This document shows, in pieces, positions 16,568 through 24,351 of a DNA stretch of 38,471 nt (positions within the stretch are counted from its first letter, which is position 1; every line of letters starts with the position of its first letter). The DNA is from Halothiobacillus sp. Lineage in GTDB: Bacteria; Pseudomonadota; Gammaproteobacteria; Halothiobacillales; Halothiobacillaceae. Location of the stretch: positions 1 through 38,471 of the forward strand of contig JAGXHU010000064.1 of the NCBI GenBank assembly GCA_024636015.1, given 5' to 3'. The notes under the pieces were generated by a model. That model ran no database searches. It had not been told where the DNA came from and saw only the letters and a program-made list of their open reading frames with translations. The position numbers were made by a program, and so were the translations under genes.

Positions 16568-17181
16568 CAGGGACGGGCCTTGGGCTGAATGGTCATAATG
16601 GAACGATCGCCGTCGGACTGGTCGTATTCCAGCCTACGCATGATATTGCCGGAGCCGGTCACGCTGATGCTGTCGATCAAGCCGCCGATCCGGCCGCCGG
16701 CCGGACGCAGCACCAGGCTCCAGTGAGCCCGGTCGCCGGTCAGTTGCAGGCTGAAGGATTTTTTCAGCAAGGCGAGATCGCCCGACAACAGTCCGCGAAT
16801 GCTGTCGGCATAGGCCTCCGCCTCGGGATGAGCGCTGAGATCAATGGTTTGTGTCTGGTGATCCTCGGTCAGGGTCATCGTTTCACCGGACAGCGTCATG
16901 ACGACATAACGGGGTGAGAGCGTCTCTTTCTCCAGATAGTCGGGCGCGCGATAGGTCAGTTTGCCCGAGGAGATGAGCGGCATATCCAGCATCCCCAGAT
17001 ATTTCTCCTCGACATAGTCCGCCTGCCTGGGTTGATGTGCAGCCAGCCCTTGCATGAGTCGGTCGATATTCCAGGGGGCCACGGTCGGCGGTTTCGTCCC
17101 TGCGGCAAAGGCCCCGCGCGTGCTTAAGCTGGCAGCGGCCAGCCCCAGAAACACAACGACGTGCATCCATCGAATCCTCAT
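16567..17181 (-). CDS. LolA-like outer membrane lipoprotein carrier-related protein (ApeL-like)
   Basis: 204 residues from the ATG at 17179-17181, which overlaps the acyltransferase stop by one base. It begins with a clear Sec signal (MRIRWMHVVVFLGLAAASLS, cleavage probably after GAFA). The mature part has the LolA-like pattern YVEEKYLGMLDMPLISSGKL, a run of beta strands (LTYRAPDYLEKETL, YVVMTLSGETMTL) and a GGLIDSISVTGSG tail. APE loci regularly encode such a periplasmic LolA-fold protein beside the MMPL exporter. It would shuttle the amphipathic pigment through the periplasm. Confidence 0.85.
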   Translation of the reverse strand: MRIRWMHVVVFLGLAAASLSTRGAFAAGTKPPTVAPWNIDRLMQGLAAHQPRQADYVEEKYLGMLDMPLISSGKLTYRAPDYLEKETLSPRYVVMTLSGETMTLTEDHQTQTIDLSAHPEAEAYADSIRGLLSGDLALLKKSFSLQLTGDRAHWSLVLRPAGGRIGGLIDSISVTGSGNIMRRLEYDQSDGDRSIMTIQPKARP

Positions 17182-18170
17182 CAGGGCTGTTCCTCGGGGT
17201 ACGCGGTCGATTTTGCCGGCGAACGACGGTCGGGTTCCGTCATGGTGCCGCTGTCGATCGACCAGAAATCGAAAAAATTGAACCAGTTGTAGGTCCTGCT
17301 TCGGCAAAAATTCTCCAGAATCGCCACATAGCGATCCTGGGCATCGGTGATGGCCGCCGCCCGTTCGGATCGGGCCAGATCGGTGAAATCCGCCAGGGGC
17401 TTGAAATGAACCGTATACCGGTTCTTGCCTTCATAGATGCCGGTCATGAATACCACGGGACAGCGCAGCAGCGCCGCCATGCGAAACGGTCCCAGCGCGA
17501 AGGAAGCCGGCGCGCCCAGGAAGGTACAGTCGCGGGTGGAGTCCTGCCGCAGCGTCCGATCGGCCAACATGCCGACCAGATGGCCGCTGGCGATACGCTC
17601 TTGCGCCTTGAGCATGGACTCAATCTCGCCCAACGCAATGATGTCACTGACCGCCTCCGGATTCACGATCGACAGTATCTCATTGATCTTGCGCGCATTC
17701 TCCGGATACATCAGCATACTGACCCGAAAACCCTCCTGCTGTCGGCTGATGGCACGAATCACCTCGAAGCTGCCGAAATGGGCACCGATCAGCACCATCC
17801 CCTGCCCCGGTTTCAACAGGCCGTTGTCGACCACCTCGATATCGAACAGATCGAAACGGTCATCAAGCAGATACACCCGATCATGCACCGTGCTGGCAAA
17901 GGTATGCACATGCCGAAACAGATCCCACCACCTCGGGGGTCGGCCGAGTACGCGCTGAAGGTAATCACGCGAGGCGCGACGGGCCTTCGGCACAAACATC
18001 AGAAAATACAGGCTGATTCCCGCGAGAATGCCCCGACTAACGGATCGGCCCAGCCGCCGCGACAACCACAGCATTAACCGGAGCATGAACCGGCTGCCGC
18101 GCTCGGGGCGAGCGGTCCAGTCGACGGCTTTTTCCGATTCGGGTTTCGACGCGCTGCGCGGTGATGTCAT
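17181..18170 (-). CDS. LpxL/HtrB-like lysophospholipid acyltransferase (C-terminal half of a split ApeJ)
   Basis: 329 residues. One membrane-proximal hydrophobic segment (about 40-60) precedes the LPLAT core, with GAHFGSFEVIRA containing the HX4E catalytic motif of LpxL/LpxM enzymes, then ADRTLRQDSTRDCTFLG and a FALGPFRMAALLRCPVV segment. In characterised APE clusters this domain is fused to a GT2 domain; here the GT2 is 11 kb away in unit A. It overlaps the ApeI-type dehydratase by four bases and the LolA-like gene by one. It probably acylates the pigment's headgroup or transfers the polyene to a glycolipid. Confidence 0.87.
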   Translation of the reverse strand: MTSPRSASKPESEKAVDWTARPERGSRFMLRLMLWLSRRLGRSVSRGILAGISLYFLMFVPKARRASRDYLQRVLGRPPRWWDLFRHVHTFASTVHDRVYLLDDRFDLFDIEVVDNGLLKPGQGMVLIGAHFGSFEVIRAISRQQEGFRVSMLMYPENARKINEILSIVNPEAVSDIIALGEIESMLKAQERIASGHLVGMLADRTLRQDSTRDCTFLGAPASFALGPFRMAALLRCPVVFMTGIYEGKNRYTVHFKPLADFTDLARSERAAAITDAQDRYVAILENFCRSRTYNWFNFFDFWSIDSGTMTEPDRRSPAKSTAYPEEQP

Positions 18171-18511
18171 GCGGCGATGGTACCCATGACCGTAATCGTG
18201 CCGCTGGCGACCGTCTTATCGCCAACACGGAGCGTGAATCGATGGGATGTCGTCCCGGCACCCTCATCCAATGATAGGTCGATGGATTCATCGGGGCCGA
18301 CTGGAAGCAGGAATTTGGCCTGATCGATCCGAATGCAGTTTGGCGCCACGGACAACTGGCGGCTCGCATGGCGAATCACCATATCCAGCAGCAGGGCACC
18401 GGGCACGATGGGTTGGGCGGGAAAATGCCCCGCGAAGACCGGATGACCGGACGGCAGACATCGTGATGCGGTGACATCATCACTCAGGTAATTGGTCGGT
18501 ATATCGCTCAT
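18167..18511 (-). CDS. 3-hydroxyacyl-ACP dehydratase, FabZ-like (ApeI-type)
   Basis: 114-residue hotdog protein. The core GHPVFAGHFPAQPIVPGALLLD contains the catalytic histidine (in AGHFP) and the PGALLLD helix of FabZ/FabA-type dehydratases. It is shorter than FabZ (about 150), as is usual for ApeI. It lies between the AMP ligase (four-base overlap) and the LpxL-like acyltransferase (four-base overlap). With the second hotdog protein at 13710-14159 it should form the heterodimeric dehydratase of polyene synthesis. Confidence 0.87.
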   Translation of the reverse strand: MSDIPTNYLSDDVTASRCLPSGHPVFAGHFPAQPIVPGALLLDMVIRHASRQLSVAPNCIRIDQAKFLLPVGPDESIDLSLDEGAGTTSHRFTLRVGDKTVASGTITVMGTIAA

Positions 18512-19884
18512 CGTTTCAATGATTCCCGGTGGTGGACGAGCAGCGCCAGCAACTGCGCGCGGGGCAGTTTGCCCGTGTCATTGTACGGTAGTGCTTCCAC
18601 CAGGATGAGCGGCCTAGGCAAAAAGGCCGGATCGAGACGCGTGCGCAGTGCGGACAGGATCTCGGCCTGTGTCATATCGGGCGCGACCACAAGCGCACAG
18701 AGCCTGGAAATGGCCTGCCCGGCACGGGCCTCAGGCTGGAAAAACACGCCATCCGTCACGCCGGGAATCGCCTTGATCTGCGCCGTCAAAAAGCCGAGCG
18801 AACTGCGCTTGCCTGCAATATTCACCTGATCTGCCAACCGGCCCAGCAGAAGAAAACGACCATCGACCAGCACCTCTAGCCGATCGGACAGAGCAATCGG
18901 TACCTCGATATGCCCGCCCCACGCCCGGTACAGCCACTTTTCGCCATCGGAGTAATCAGCTTCGAGCGTAATACCGGGAAACAGCGCCCAGGCGGGCGAT
19001 TCGGCCGGACGACGGATGGCGATCTGCCCGGTTTCCGTACAGCCATAAATTTCCCGAAGCGGGACGTTCAGCTGCTGTTCGGCTCGCTCGGCCAGATCCT
19101 GGGCCAAGGGCGCCGTGGCCAGCAGAACCTGGGCAACCGGCGGAACGGTCATACCGCTGTCCAGCAGCGACTCCAGATGAAACGGCGTCGATACCAGCAT
19201 GCGCGGTTCGGGCATATCGGCAAGCGCCGCCACGATATCAGCCGGATAGAACGGCTTTCCCGACCAGATCGGACATCGCCCTTGCAGACACAATAGTACC
19301 GTCGACTCAAAACCGAACATGTGTTGCGGTGGCACCGTGCCCACGATGGAGACCGGGTCGGCGTGGATCCCCAACGCCTTGGCCGCCGTCCGTGAATTCA
19401 GCACGAGCTTGCCCCAGGTTTTGATATGCGGGACGGGATGACCGGTCGAACCGGAGGTAAATACATAAACGACCGGCCGAGCACTATCGATCAGTGGGAT
19501 AGGCGGAGCAGGTGTATCCACGACTGCCTCAACCTCGTCGACCGGGTAGGCGATCTGTGGGTAGACATGAGGCCAGTTAGGCAGATCGTGCAGGCAGATC
19601 GAATTGGGGAAGGTTCCGAACAGCTGGCGCAGGGTGTCATCGGTATGAGTGGACGGCAGCAAGCTGATCTTGCCCGCCAGAATGGCCGCCGCCAGCCCCA
19701 CCATGAAATGGTAGCGATCCTGGCAGAGATTCAGAACATGCGCGGCCGGACCCAATCGTCCGGCCAGCCGCTGCGCTTCGACCAGAAACCGACCAGCCGT
19801 GATCCGAGTGTGGGGGCGATACACCATGATCCGATCCAGATCGGGATAATCAATCAGCGGATACGCGGCAGATTTCGAATTCAT
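18508..19884 (-). CDS. AMP-dependent acyl/aryl-ACP ligase (ApeH-like)
   Basis: 458-residue ANL-superfamily adenylating enzyme, slightly short. The P-loop YVFTSGSTGHPV is near residues 145-156, the A5 motif YGCTETGQIAI near 285-295, a GRLADQVNIAGKR hinge region, and the C-terminal catalytic lysine in NDTGKLPRAQL. In aryl-polyene clusters this enzyme activates a hydroxybenzoate or hydroxycinnamate starter and loads it on an ACP. It sits between the COG4648 membrane protein and the dehydratase with four-base overlaps at both ends. The source of the aryl acid is not encoded in this window. Confidence 0.9.
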   Translation of the reverse strand: MNSKSAAYPLIDYPDLDRIMVYRPHTRITAGRFLVEAQRLAGRLGPAAHVLNLCQDRYHFMVGLAAAILAGKISLLPSTHTDDTLRQLFGTFPNSICLHDLPNWPHVYPQIAYPVDEVEAVVDTPAPPIPLIDSARPVVYVFTSGSTGHPVPHIKTWGKLVLNSRTAAKALGIHADPVSIVGTVPPQHMFGFESTVLLCLQGRCPIWSGKPFYPADIVAALADMPEPRMLVSTPFHLESLLDSGMTVPPVAQVLLATAPLAQDLAERAEQQLNVPLREIYGCTETGQIAIRRPAESPAWALFPGITLEADYSDGEKWLYRAWGGHIEVPIALSDRLEVLVDGRFLLLGRLADQVNIAGKRSSLGFLTAQIKAIPGVTDGVFFQPEARAGQAISRLCALVVAPDMTQAEILSALRTRLDPAFLPRPLILVEALPYNDTGKLPRAQLLALLVHHRESLKR

Positions 19885-20573
19885 CCCTTCGTGCCCGGCA
19901 AGGTGCTGGGTTCCGTATTGCCGCTGGTGCTCTGGCGCTTGATCCGATCACGATAGGCGCGGAAGGCACTGGTCGGCCCCAGAAGATCCTCGGATGGGAG
20001 GATGCGTTTTCTGACGGCATACTCAATCACGAACACCAGCACCATGATCGGCAGGCTCAATAGATTGGCGAAAACGGACCAGACCGTCAGTGGGGCCAGA
20101 AAAAATAGTCCAATCGATACCGTCGCCATCAGGAAGAAAATGGCGGTCCAGACTTGAGTAAGATGCGTGGTATAGCGCCGCAGCAGCGGGTTCATGACCG
20201 GATGCAACTGCTCGGCGAACGCGGTGCACAACGGCTCATTTCCTTGCGTGAGACTGAGGCCGAACCACAATCCGAGCAGGATATTCACCGTGATGTTCTG
20301 AATGAAATACACCCAGCTGACGTTGTGTTCCAGCAGGGGGAGAACAACAACGAGCAGACCGATCATGCCCGCCAGAGCCGCGCAGCAAAGCAAGGTCCCC
20401 GCCGCGCGGCGGATCAGACTCAGCACGGCCACTGTCATCGGCAGGAGTGCCAGCACCACCGCCCAGCCCTGAACCGTGGGTTGACGGCTCAGGTAGTGCG
20501 CCATGGCCATATCCAGCGCAACCAGCAGCACGATCACAATCGTTTTCACCAGAGGACTTGGTCGGGCGTTCAT
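19881..20573 (-). CDS. COG4648-type membrane protein (ApeG-like)
   Basis: 230 residues with about six hydrophobic helices (11-28, 35-50, 60-80, 88-107, 142-165, 170-190) and a hydrophilic C-terminal tail after KRILPSEDLLGPTSAFRAYRD. The family is nearly always found in aryl-polyene and related fatty-acid-like clusters between the ACPs and the AMP ligase, as here. Its role is unknown; an inner-membrane scaffold or transporter subunit is often supposed. It overlaps the ACP stop and the ligase start by four bases each. Confidence 0.83.
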   Translation of the reverse strand: MNARPSPLVKTIVIVLLVALDMAMAHYLSRQPTVQGWAVVLALLPMTVAVLSLIRRAAGTLLCCAALAGMIGLLVVVLPLLEHNVSWVYFIQNITVNILLGLWFGLSLTQGNEPLCTAFAEQLHPVMNPLLRRYTTHLTQVWTAIFFLMATVSIGLFFLAPLTVWSVFANLLSLPIMVLVFVIEYAVRKRILPSEDLLGPTSAFRAYRDRIKRQSTSGNTEPSTLPGTKG

Positions 20574-20851
20574 TGGGCGCGTTGGGCGGCGATATACTCG
20601 GTCAGGTGACGCAGGGACGAGAAAATGTGCACATTGTCTTCGTTGTCGCTGCGCAATTGAAAGCCATAACGCTTTGAGATCACCATGGCGATTTCGAGGA
20701 TATCGATGGAGTCCAGTCCCAGGCCATCCCCGAACAGCGTGGCATCTGGATCGATATCCTGAGCCTGCACCTCCAGATTCAGGGACGACACAATCAGCTC
20801 GGCCACCTCTCGCATCAGGGGCAGATCGTTATTCGGTATTCCTGTGGTCAT
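20570..20851 (-). CDS. Acyl carrier protein (second, ApeF-like)
   Basis: 93 residues from the ATG at 20849-20851, preceded by AAGGA. The phosphopantetheine site is S48 in GDGLGLDSIDILEI, followed by helix-3-like sequence (VISKRYGF) and an acidic core. It carries the starter or growing polyene as a thioester. A longer in-frame reading upstream runs through the ketosynthase-like remnant in another frame and is not coding. It is separated from the first ACP by about 140 bases containing that remnant. Confidence 0.9.
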   Translation of the reverse strand: MTTGIPNNDLPLMREVAELIVSSLNLEVQAQDIDPDATLFGDGLGLDSIDILEIAMVISKRYGFQLRSDNEDNVHIFSSLRHLTEYIAAQRAQ

Positions 20852-20891
20852 AAAACGCGGTCCTTGTCCCAATCGATAAAACTGAAGGGCA

Positions 20892-20993
20892 TTAAAAGGG
20901 ATTCGCCCGGCAGAAGGCAAGCACGACGTTACAGTCACCGAACGGGCGCACCATCCCCAGGCCGGTGACGGCCACGCGACGTAGGGCACTCAA
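20892..20993 (-). pseudogene. 33-codon ketosynthase-like remnant between the two ACP genes
   Basis: Starting at a TTG that overlaps the first ACP stop (TTGA), the frame reads SALRRVAVTGLGMVRPFGD, then CNVVLAFCRANPF and TAA. The first half matches the conserved N-terminal strand of ketosynthases (R-V-VTG-G-V). The second half looks like the end of one (compare FGGNNASLIL in the intact KS at 10131-11339). The simplest reading is an internal deletion that joined the first and last codons of a KS or chain-length-factor gene at a shared PFGD-like sequence. A real micro-protein cannot be excluded. In E. coli-type clusters an ApeC-type KS gene lies near the ACP genes. Confidence 0.55.
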
Positions 20994-21238
20994 GGGGCGA
21001 TCGTTTCGTTGTCCGGAAGAAATTTTTCGACAATGTCGATCAGATCCTGCACGGTTTTCGGCGTCACGGCATCAGTAGGGATATCCACCTGCCACTGCTC
21101 TTCGAACTCGAAAATCAGTTCCAGCAACGAAAGCGAATCCATATTCAAATCTGCCAGCAACCGATCGGGCTGCACGAATGCCGGATCGATATCTGACCGT
21201 TCCTGTAAAAATTTTCGTATCAGTTCAATGGGCGTCAT
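20990..21238 (-). CDS. Acyl carrier protein (first, ApeE-like)
   Basis: 82 residues, MTPIELIRKFLQERSDIDPA onward. The phosphopantetheine attachment serine is S35 in LNMDSLSLLELIFEFEEQW, the classic DSL motif with an acidic helix 2. It is the first gene of leftward unit C and is followed at once by the ketosynthase-like remnant and the second ACP. Two distinct ACPs are a standard feature of aryl-polyene systems, one commonly used for starter loading and one for extension. No strong Shine-Dalgarno precedes the ATG at 21236-21238. Confidence 0.92.
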   Translation of the reverse strand: MTPIELIRKFLQERSDIDPAFVQPDRLLADLNMDSLSLLELIFEFEEQWQVDIPTDAVTPKTVQDLIDIVEKFLPDNETIAP

Positions 21239-21582
21239 GAAATCAATCGATCATCTGCTGGATAGTGTCGGGATACCCTGTCATTCAGACCAGAGGGCGG
21301 CGGGCATAGAAATACGGCCCGGGTTGAGCCAATCTTGAAGCGGCGCGGGGCAGTCGGCAGCGATCAAGCCCCGCCGAAAGGTTTTCAAAATCCCCGCAGC
21401 GCACGCATACAGGATCAACCGAAGGCCAGATACTACCATTAACCCGGAGTATGATTCTTTAGGGGGCGGCATTCATCCAAATATGTAGATGCGAACCCGC
21501 ACGCCCGATCTCGGCACCCGGCTCAACTCCGCCCTCAAAACACGCCGGGCAGGAATGTTGACGAATCACAGGAGAACGCGCG
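21239..21582. other. Divergent intergenic region between pigment unit C and cydA
   Basis: 344 bases without a supportable gene. It must hold the promoter of the leftward ACP operon and of the rightward cyd operon. I looked for an FNR/ANR box (TTGAT-N4-ATCAA) and did not find a good match. A 7-base inverted repeat GCGGGGC / GCCCCGC with a 16-base spacer lies near 21340-21370. The cydA ribosome site AGGAG is at the right end. Confidence 0.5.
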
Positions 21583-23028
21583 ATGACTGACCCGACGCTG
21601 ATGGTGGATATGGCTCGACTCGATTTCGCCTGGATCACCACCATGCACATCCTCTATCCGCCGCTGACCATCGGTTTGGCCGTCTTCCTGTTCTTTACGG
21701 AACTGCGCTGGCTGAAGACCCGCGATGAGGACTGGTACCGGCTGACCCGCTTTTTCGAAAAACTGTTCATCATCAACTTCGGGGCGGGCGTGGCGACCGG
21801 TGTCACCATGGAAATGGCCTTCGGCATTCTGTTTGGCCCATTTTCTCAGGCCGCTGGCCCATTTTTCGGCAATATCCTCGGCTACGAAACCATCACCGCC
21901 TTCATGTACGAGGCCGGTTTCATCGGTCTGATGATCTTCGGCTGGGGCAAGATCAGTCCCAAAATGCACCTGTTCGCCACCTTCAACGTGGCGTTTGCCG
22001 CCATTCTCTCCGCCTTCTGGATTCTGGTGGCCAACTCCTGGATGCAAACACCCACCGGTGTGCACCTGGACAAGGGGCTATTTCTGGTCGATGACTGGAC
22101 CGCCGCCATCTTCAATCCCAATGCCCTGACCGGCTTCCCGCACATGCTTGTGGCCTCGTTCGAGATCGGCCTGTTCTTCGTGGCGGGCGTGTCGGCCTGG
22201 ATGGTGTACAAGAATCGGCACGGCACGCTCTTCCTGCGCAGCCTGACGGCATCGCTGATGGCGTTGGTGATCGTCGCCCCGCTGCAGATCACTATCGGCG
22301 ACAGTCTGGGTCGGTCGGTCGCCCAGCATGATCCAGCCGCCTTGGCGGCAATGGAGGGCCACTGGCATACCTATCTGCCGGACGGCAGCCCGAACACACG
22401 CTGGAATGTCGTGGCTTGGCCGGATGCGGCCCAAGGAACCAATACCTTCCAGATCGGCATTCCGCATGTCCTCAGCTTGCTGGAAGATCACCAATGGACC
22501 AGCGTCGTACCCGGCCTGGATCAGTTCGCCCCCGCTGATCGCCCGCCGGTTCTCGTCCCGTTCTATTCGTTCCGCATCATGGTCGCCGCCGGATTCGCCC
22601 TGTTTTTTATCGCGTTCTGGGCCCTGATACTGAAACTGCGCGGTCAGTTCTCAGTTGCCGGTCTGCAACAACGGCCCTGGTTTCTGCGGCTGGTAGTTCT
22701 GAGCGCCCTCCTGCCGTTCATCGCAATCTGGACAGGTTGGTGGACCCGTGAGGTAGCGCGGCAGCCCTGGCTCGTGCATGGTCTGATGCGCACATCAGAA
22801 GGCGTCAGCCAAATGAGCATTCCGGCAGAAATAGTCTGGTTCGTCGGTTTTCTCTTTTTCGATCTCGTGGTCTGGGCGGGCACCTGGTACTTCTTCAGCA
22901 AGGTTGTCCGCAAGGGCCCGGACCTCGACGCGCCACTGTCCCAGGCTTATCCGCCGGACCGACTGGGTAGCTTACCCACCCCGGATAGCACCGCGGAACG
23001 CCCACCGTTCATCCGTCCCAGCGCCTGA
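21583..23028 (+). CDS. cydA: Cytochrome bd ubiquinol oxidase subunit I
   Basis: 481 residues, nine expected membrane helices. Haem ligands are recognisable: H22 in ITTMHILYPP and H187 in GFPHMLVASFEIG, plus the GYETITAFMYEAGFIG helix and the REVARQPWLVHG segment (GRQPW motif, here with Ala). The protein lacks the long Q-loop C-terminal insertion of E. coli CydA (522 residues), so it belongs to the short-Q-loop (CIO-like) type. It oxidises quinol and passes electrons to the haem b595/d site where O2 is reduced. Start ATG 21583 follows AGGAG. It is first in a seven-gene operon. Confidence 0.95.
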   Translation: MTDPTLMVDMARLDFAWITTMHILYPPLTIGLAVFLFFTELRWLKTRDEDWYRLTRFFEKLFIINFGAGVATGVTMEMAFGILFGPFSQAAGPFFGNILGYETITAFMYEAGFIGLMIFGWGKISPKMHLFATFNVAFAAILSAFWILVANSWMQTPTGVHLDKGLFLVDDWTAAIFNPNALTGFPHMLVASFEIGLFFVAGVSAWMVYKNRHGTLFLRSLTASLMALVIVAPLQITIGDSLGRSVAQHDPAALAAMEGHWHTYLPDGSPNTRWNVVAWPDAAQGTNTFQIGIPHVLSLLEDHQWTSVVPGLDQFAPADRPPVLVPFYSFRIMVAAGFALFFIAFWALILKLRGQFSVAGLQQRPWFLRLVVLSALLPFIAIWTGWWTREVARQPWLVHGLMRTSEGVSQMSIPAEIVWFVGFLFFDLVVWAGTWYFFSKVVRKGPDLDAPLSQAYPPDRLGSLPTPDSTAERPPFIRPSA

Positions 23029-23055
23029 CTCAACCAAAAACACGAGGGCTCGCCA

Positions 23056-24105
23056 ATGACGCACATTATGGAACTCACCCATGCCTACCAGTGGTTCACC
23101 GTGATTTGGTGGTTGCTGATCGGCCTGTTTGTGGTGCTCTACATCATTCTGGATGGCGCCGATCTCGGCTCGGGCATCTTTTCCCTGTTCCATCCGAATA
23201 GCGACGAACGCGGGGCCATCATGGCCTCGATGGCTGGCACCTGGGATGCGAACGAAACATGGCTGGTCGTGGCCGGCGGTGCCATCTTCGGTACCTTTCC
23301 GCTGGCCTACGGTTCGCTGTTCCACTACCTGATGATCCCACTCATGGTGGTGTTATGGGGCATTATTCTGCGGGCCGTATCACTGGAATTCCACCATCAT
23401 TCCAGTAGCAGTCGACGAATCTGGGACTGGGGTTTCGGCATCGGCAGCCTGGTCACCGCCTTTTCGGCTGGCGTGGCACTCGGCGCGTTTTTGCAGGGCT
23501 TCCCGATCACGGATGGACAAGTACCCACCTTCCAAGGCGGCGTCATGGATTTTCTTTCACCTTTCAGCCTGTGGACGGGTGTCACGGCGGTGATCGCCGC
23601 CGCCCTGGCCGGCGGCATCTACCTACGCGCCCGGTTCGAGCGCGATTCAAGCATCTACGCCCAAGCTATGGCCTGGACCGACGCGATGTTCTATCTCGCC
23701 CTCGTCGCCATTCTGGGCACGGTGACCTGGTCCTTTTTCAAATTTCCCTGGGCCCAGGCCCGCTGGCTCGGCCCCGAATGGTGGATGTTCATGCTTGCCG
23801 GCGCCGTGGTGCTGTTCGCGACCTGGTCGATGCGCCGCGCCTCTCACCATCAGCAGGACATCTCGGCCATGCTCTGGCTGGGCGTGATCGTGTTCATCAA
23901 TTTTGGGGCAATGATGGCCACGCTTTACCCCTGGTTCGTGCCGGGCACGCTGACACTCTTCGATGCGGCCAATCCCTCGAACTCCCTCACCGCCTTCAGT
24001 TACTCCATGCTCGGCTTCATCCCGGTCATGCTGTCCTACAATTTTTATCAAGCTTGGGTGTTCCGGGCACGGCTGCATCGGCTCGCGGCTTACGAATCTC
24101 ATTGA
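23056..24105 (+). CDS. cydB: Cytochrome bd ubiquinol oxidase subunit II
   Basis: 349 residues, eight or nine helices. The N-terminus IWWLLIGLFVVLYIILDGADLGSGI, followed by GTWDANETWLVVAGGAIFGTFP, is diagnostic for CydB. It forms the heterodimer with CydA in the inner membrane and stabilises the haems. It lies 27 bases downstream of cydA with a GAGGG site before the ATG, and its stop shares a base with the next small gene (TGATG). The subunit is somewhat shorter than E. coli CydB (379). Confidence 0.95.
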   Translation: MTHIMELTHAYQWFTVIWWLLIGLFVVLYIILDGADLGSGIFSLFHPNSDERGAIMASMAGTWDANETWLVVAGGAIFGTFPLAYGSLFHYLMIPLMVVLWGIILRAVSLEFHHHSSSSRRIWDWGFGIGSLVTAFSAGVALGAFLQGFPITDGQVPTFQGGVMDFLSPFSLWTGVTAVIAAALAGGIYLRARFERDSSIYAQAMAWTDAMFYLALVAILGTVTWSFFKFPWAQARWLGPEWWMFMLAGAVVLFATWSMRRASHHQQDISAMLWLGVIVFINFGAMMATLYPWFVPGTLTLFDAANPSNSLTAFSYSMLGFIPVMLSYNFYQAWVFRARLHRLAAYESH

Positions 24106-24323
24106 TGCGTTCATCACCTACCCTGCGCGCCCTGTGGCGGTTGCGCGCACTATCCCTCTTCACCCTGGGGCCCGCGCTCGGCATCGTGCTCGTTGACCGG
24201 ATCTTTGGCCTGCCCATAGCCTTGCGCTGGCAGGCAGGCGGCATGGGTTTGCTCATGGCCGGGCTGTTTCTGTATCTCATACTCAAGGAGCGAGCCGCCA
24301 TCGTGCGCGCCGCTAACCATTGA
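24105..24323 (+). CDS. 72-residue membrane protein of the cyd operon
   Basis: MRSSPTLRALWRLRALSLFT begins a basic amphipathic stretch, followed by two hydrophobic segments (about 17-33 and 43-62) and ending KERAAIVRAANH. The ATG shares its A with the cydB stop, so it is translated with cydB. Small membrane genes at this place in cyd operons (CydX, YbgE, CydS or DUF2474 types) help assemble or stabilise the oxidase, but I do not recognise this sequence as any of these; it is longer than CydX (about 37 residues). A role with the oxidase or with CydDC is inferred from position only. Confidence 0.75.
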   Translation: MRSSPTLRALWRLRALSLFTLGPALGIVLVDRIFGLPIALRWQAGGMGLLMAGLFLYLILKERAAIVRAANH

Positions 24324-24351
24324 TGCCGCCCCACCCCATCCAGACACACTG

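Noticed and set aside
21281..21472. Leftward 63-codon frame between ACP and cydA
   Set aside because: Weak coding character and no domain; more likely part of the divergent promoter region.
21239..21582. FNR/ANR box controlling cydA
   Set aside because: Looked for TTGAT-N4-ATCAA; only poor partial matches found, so not reported as a site.
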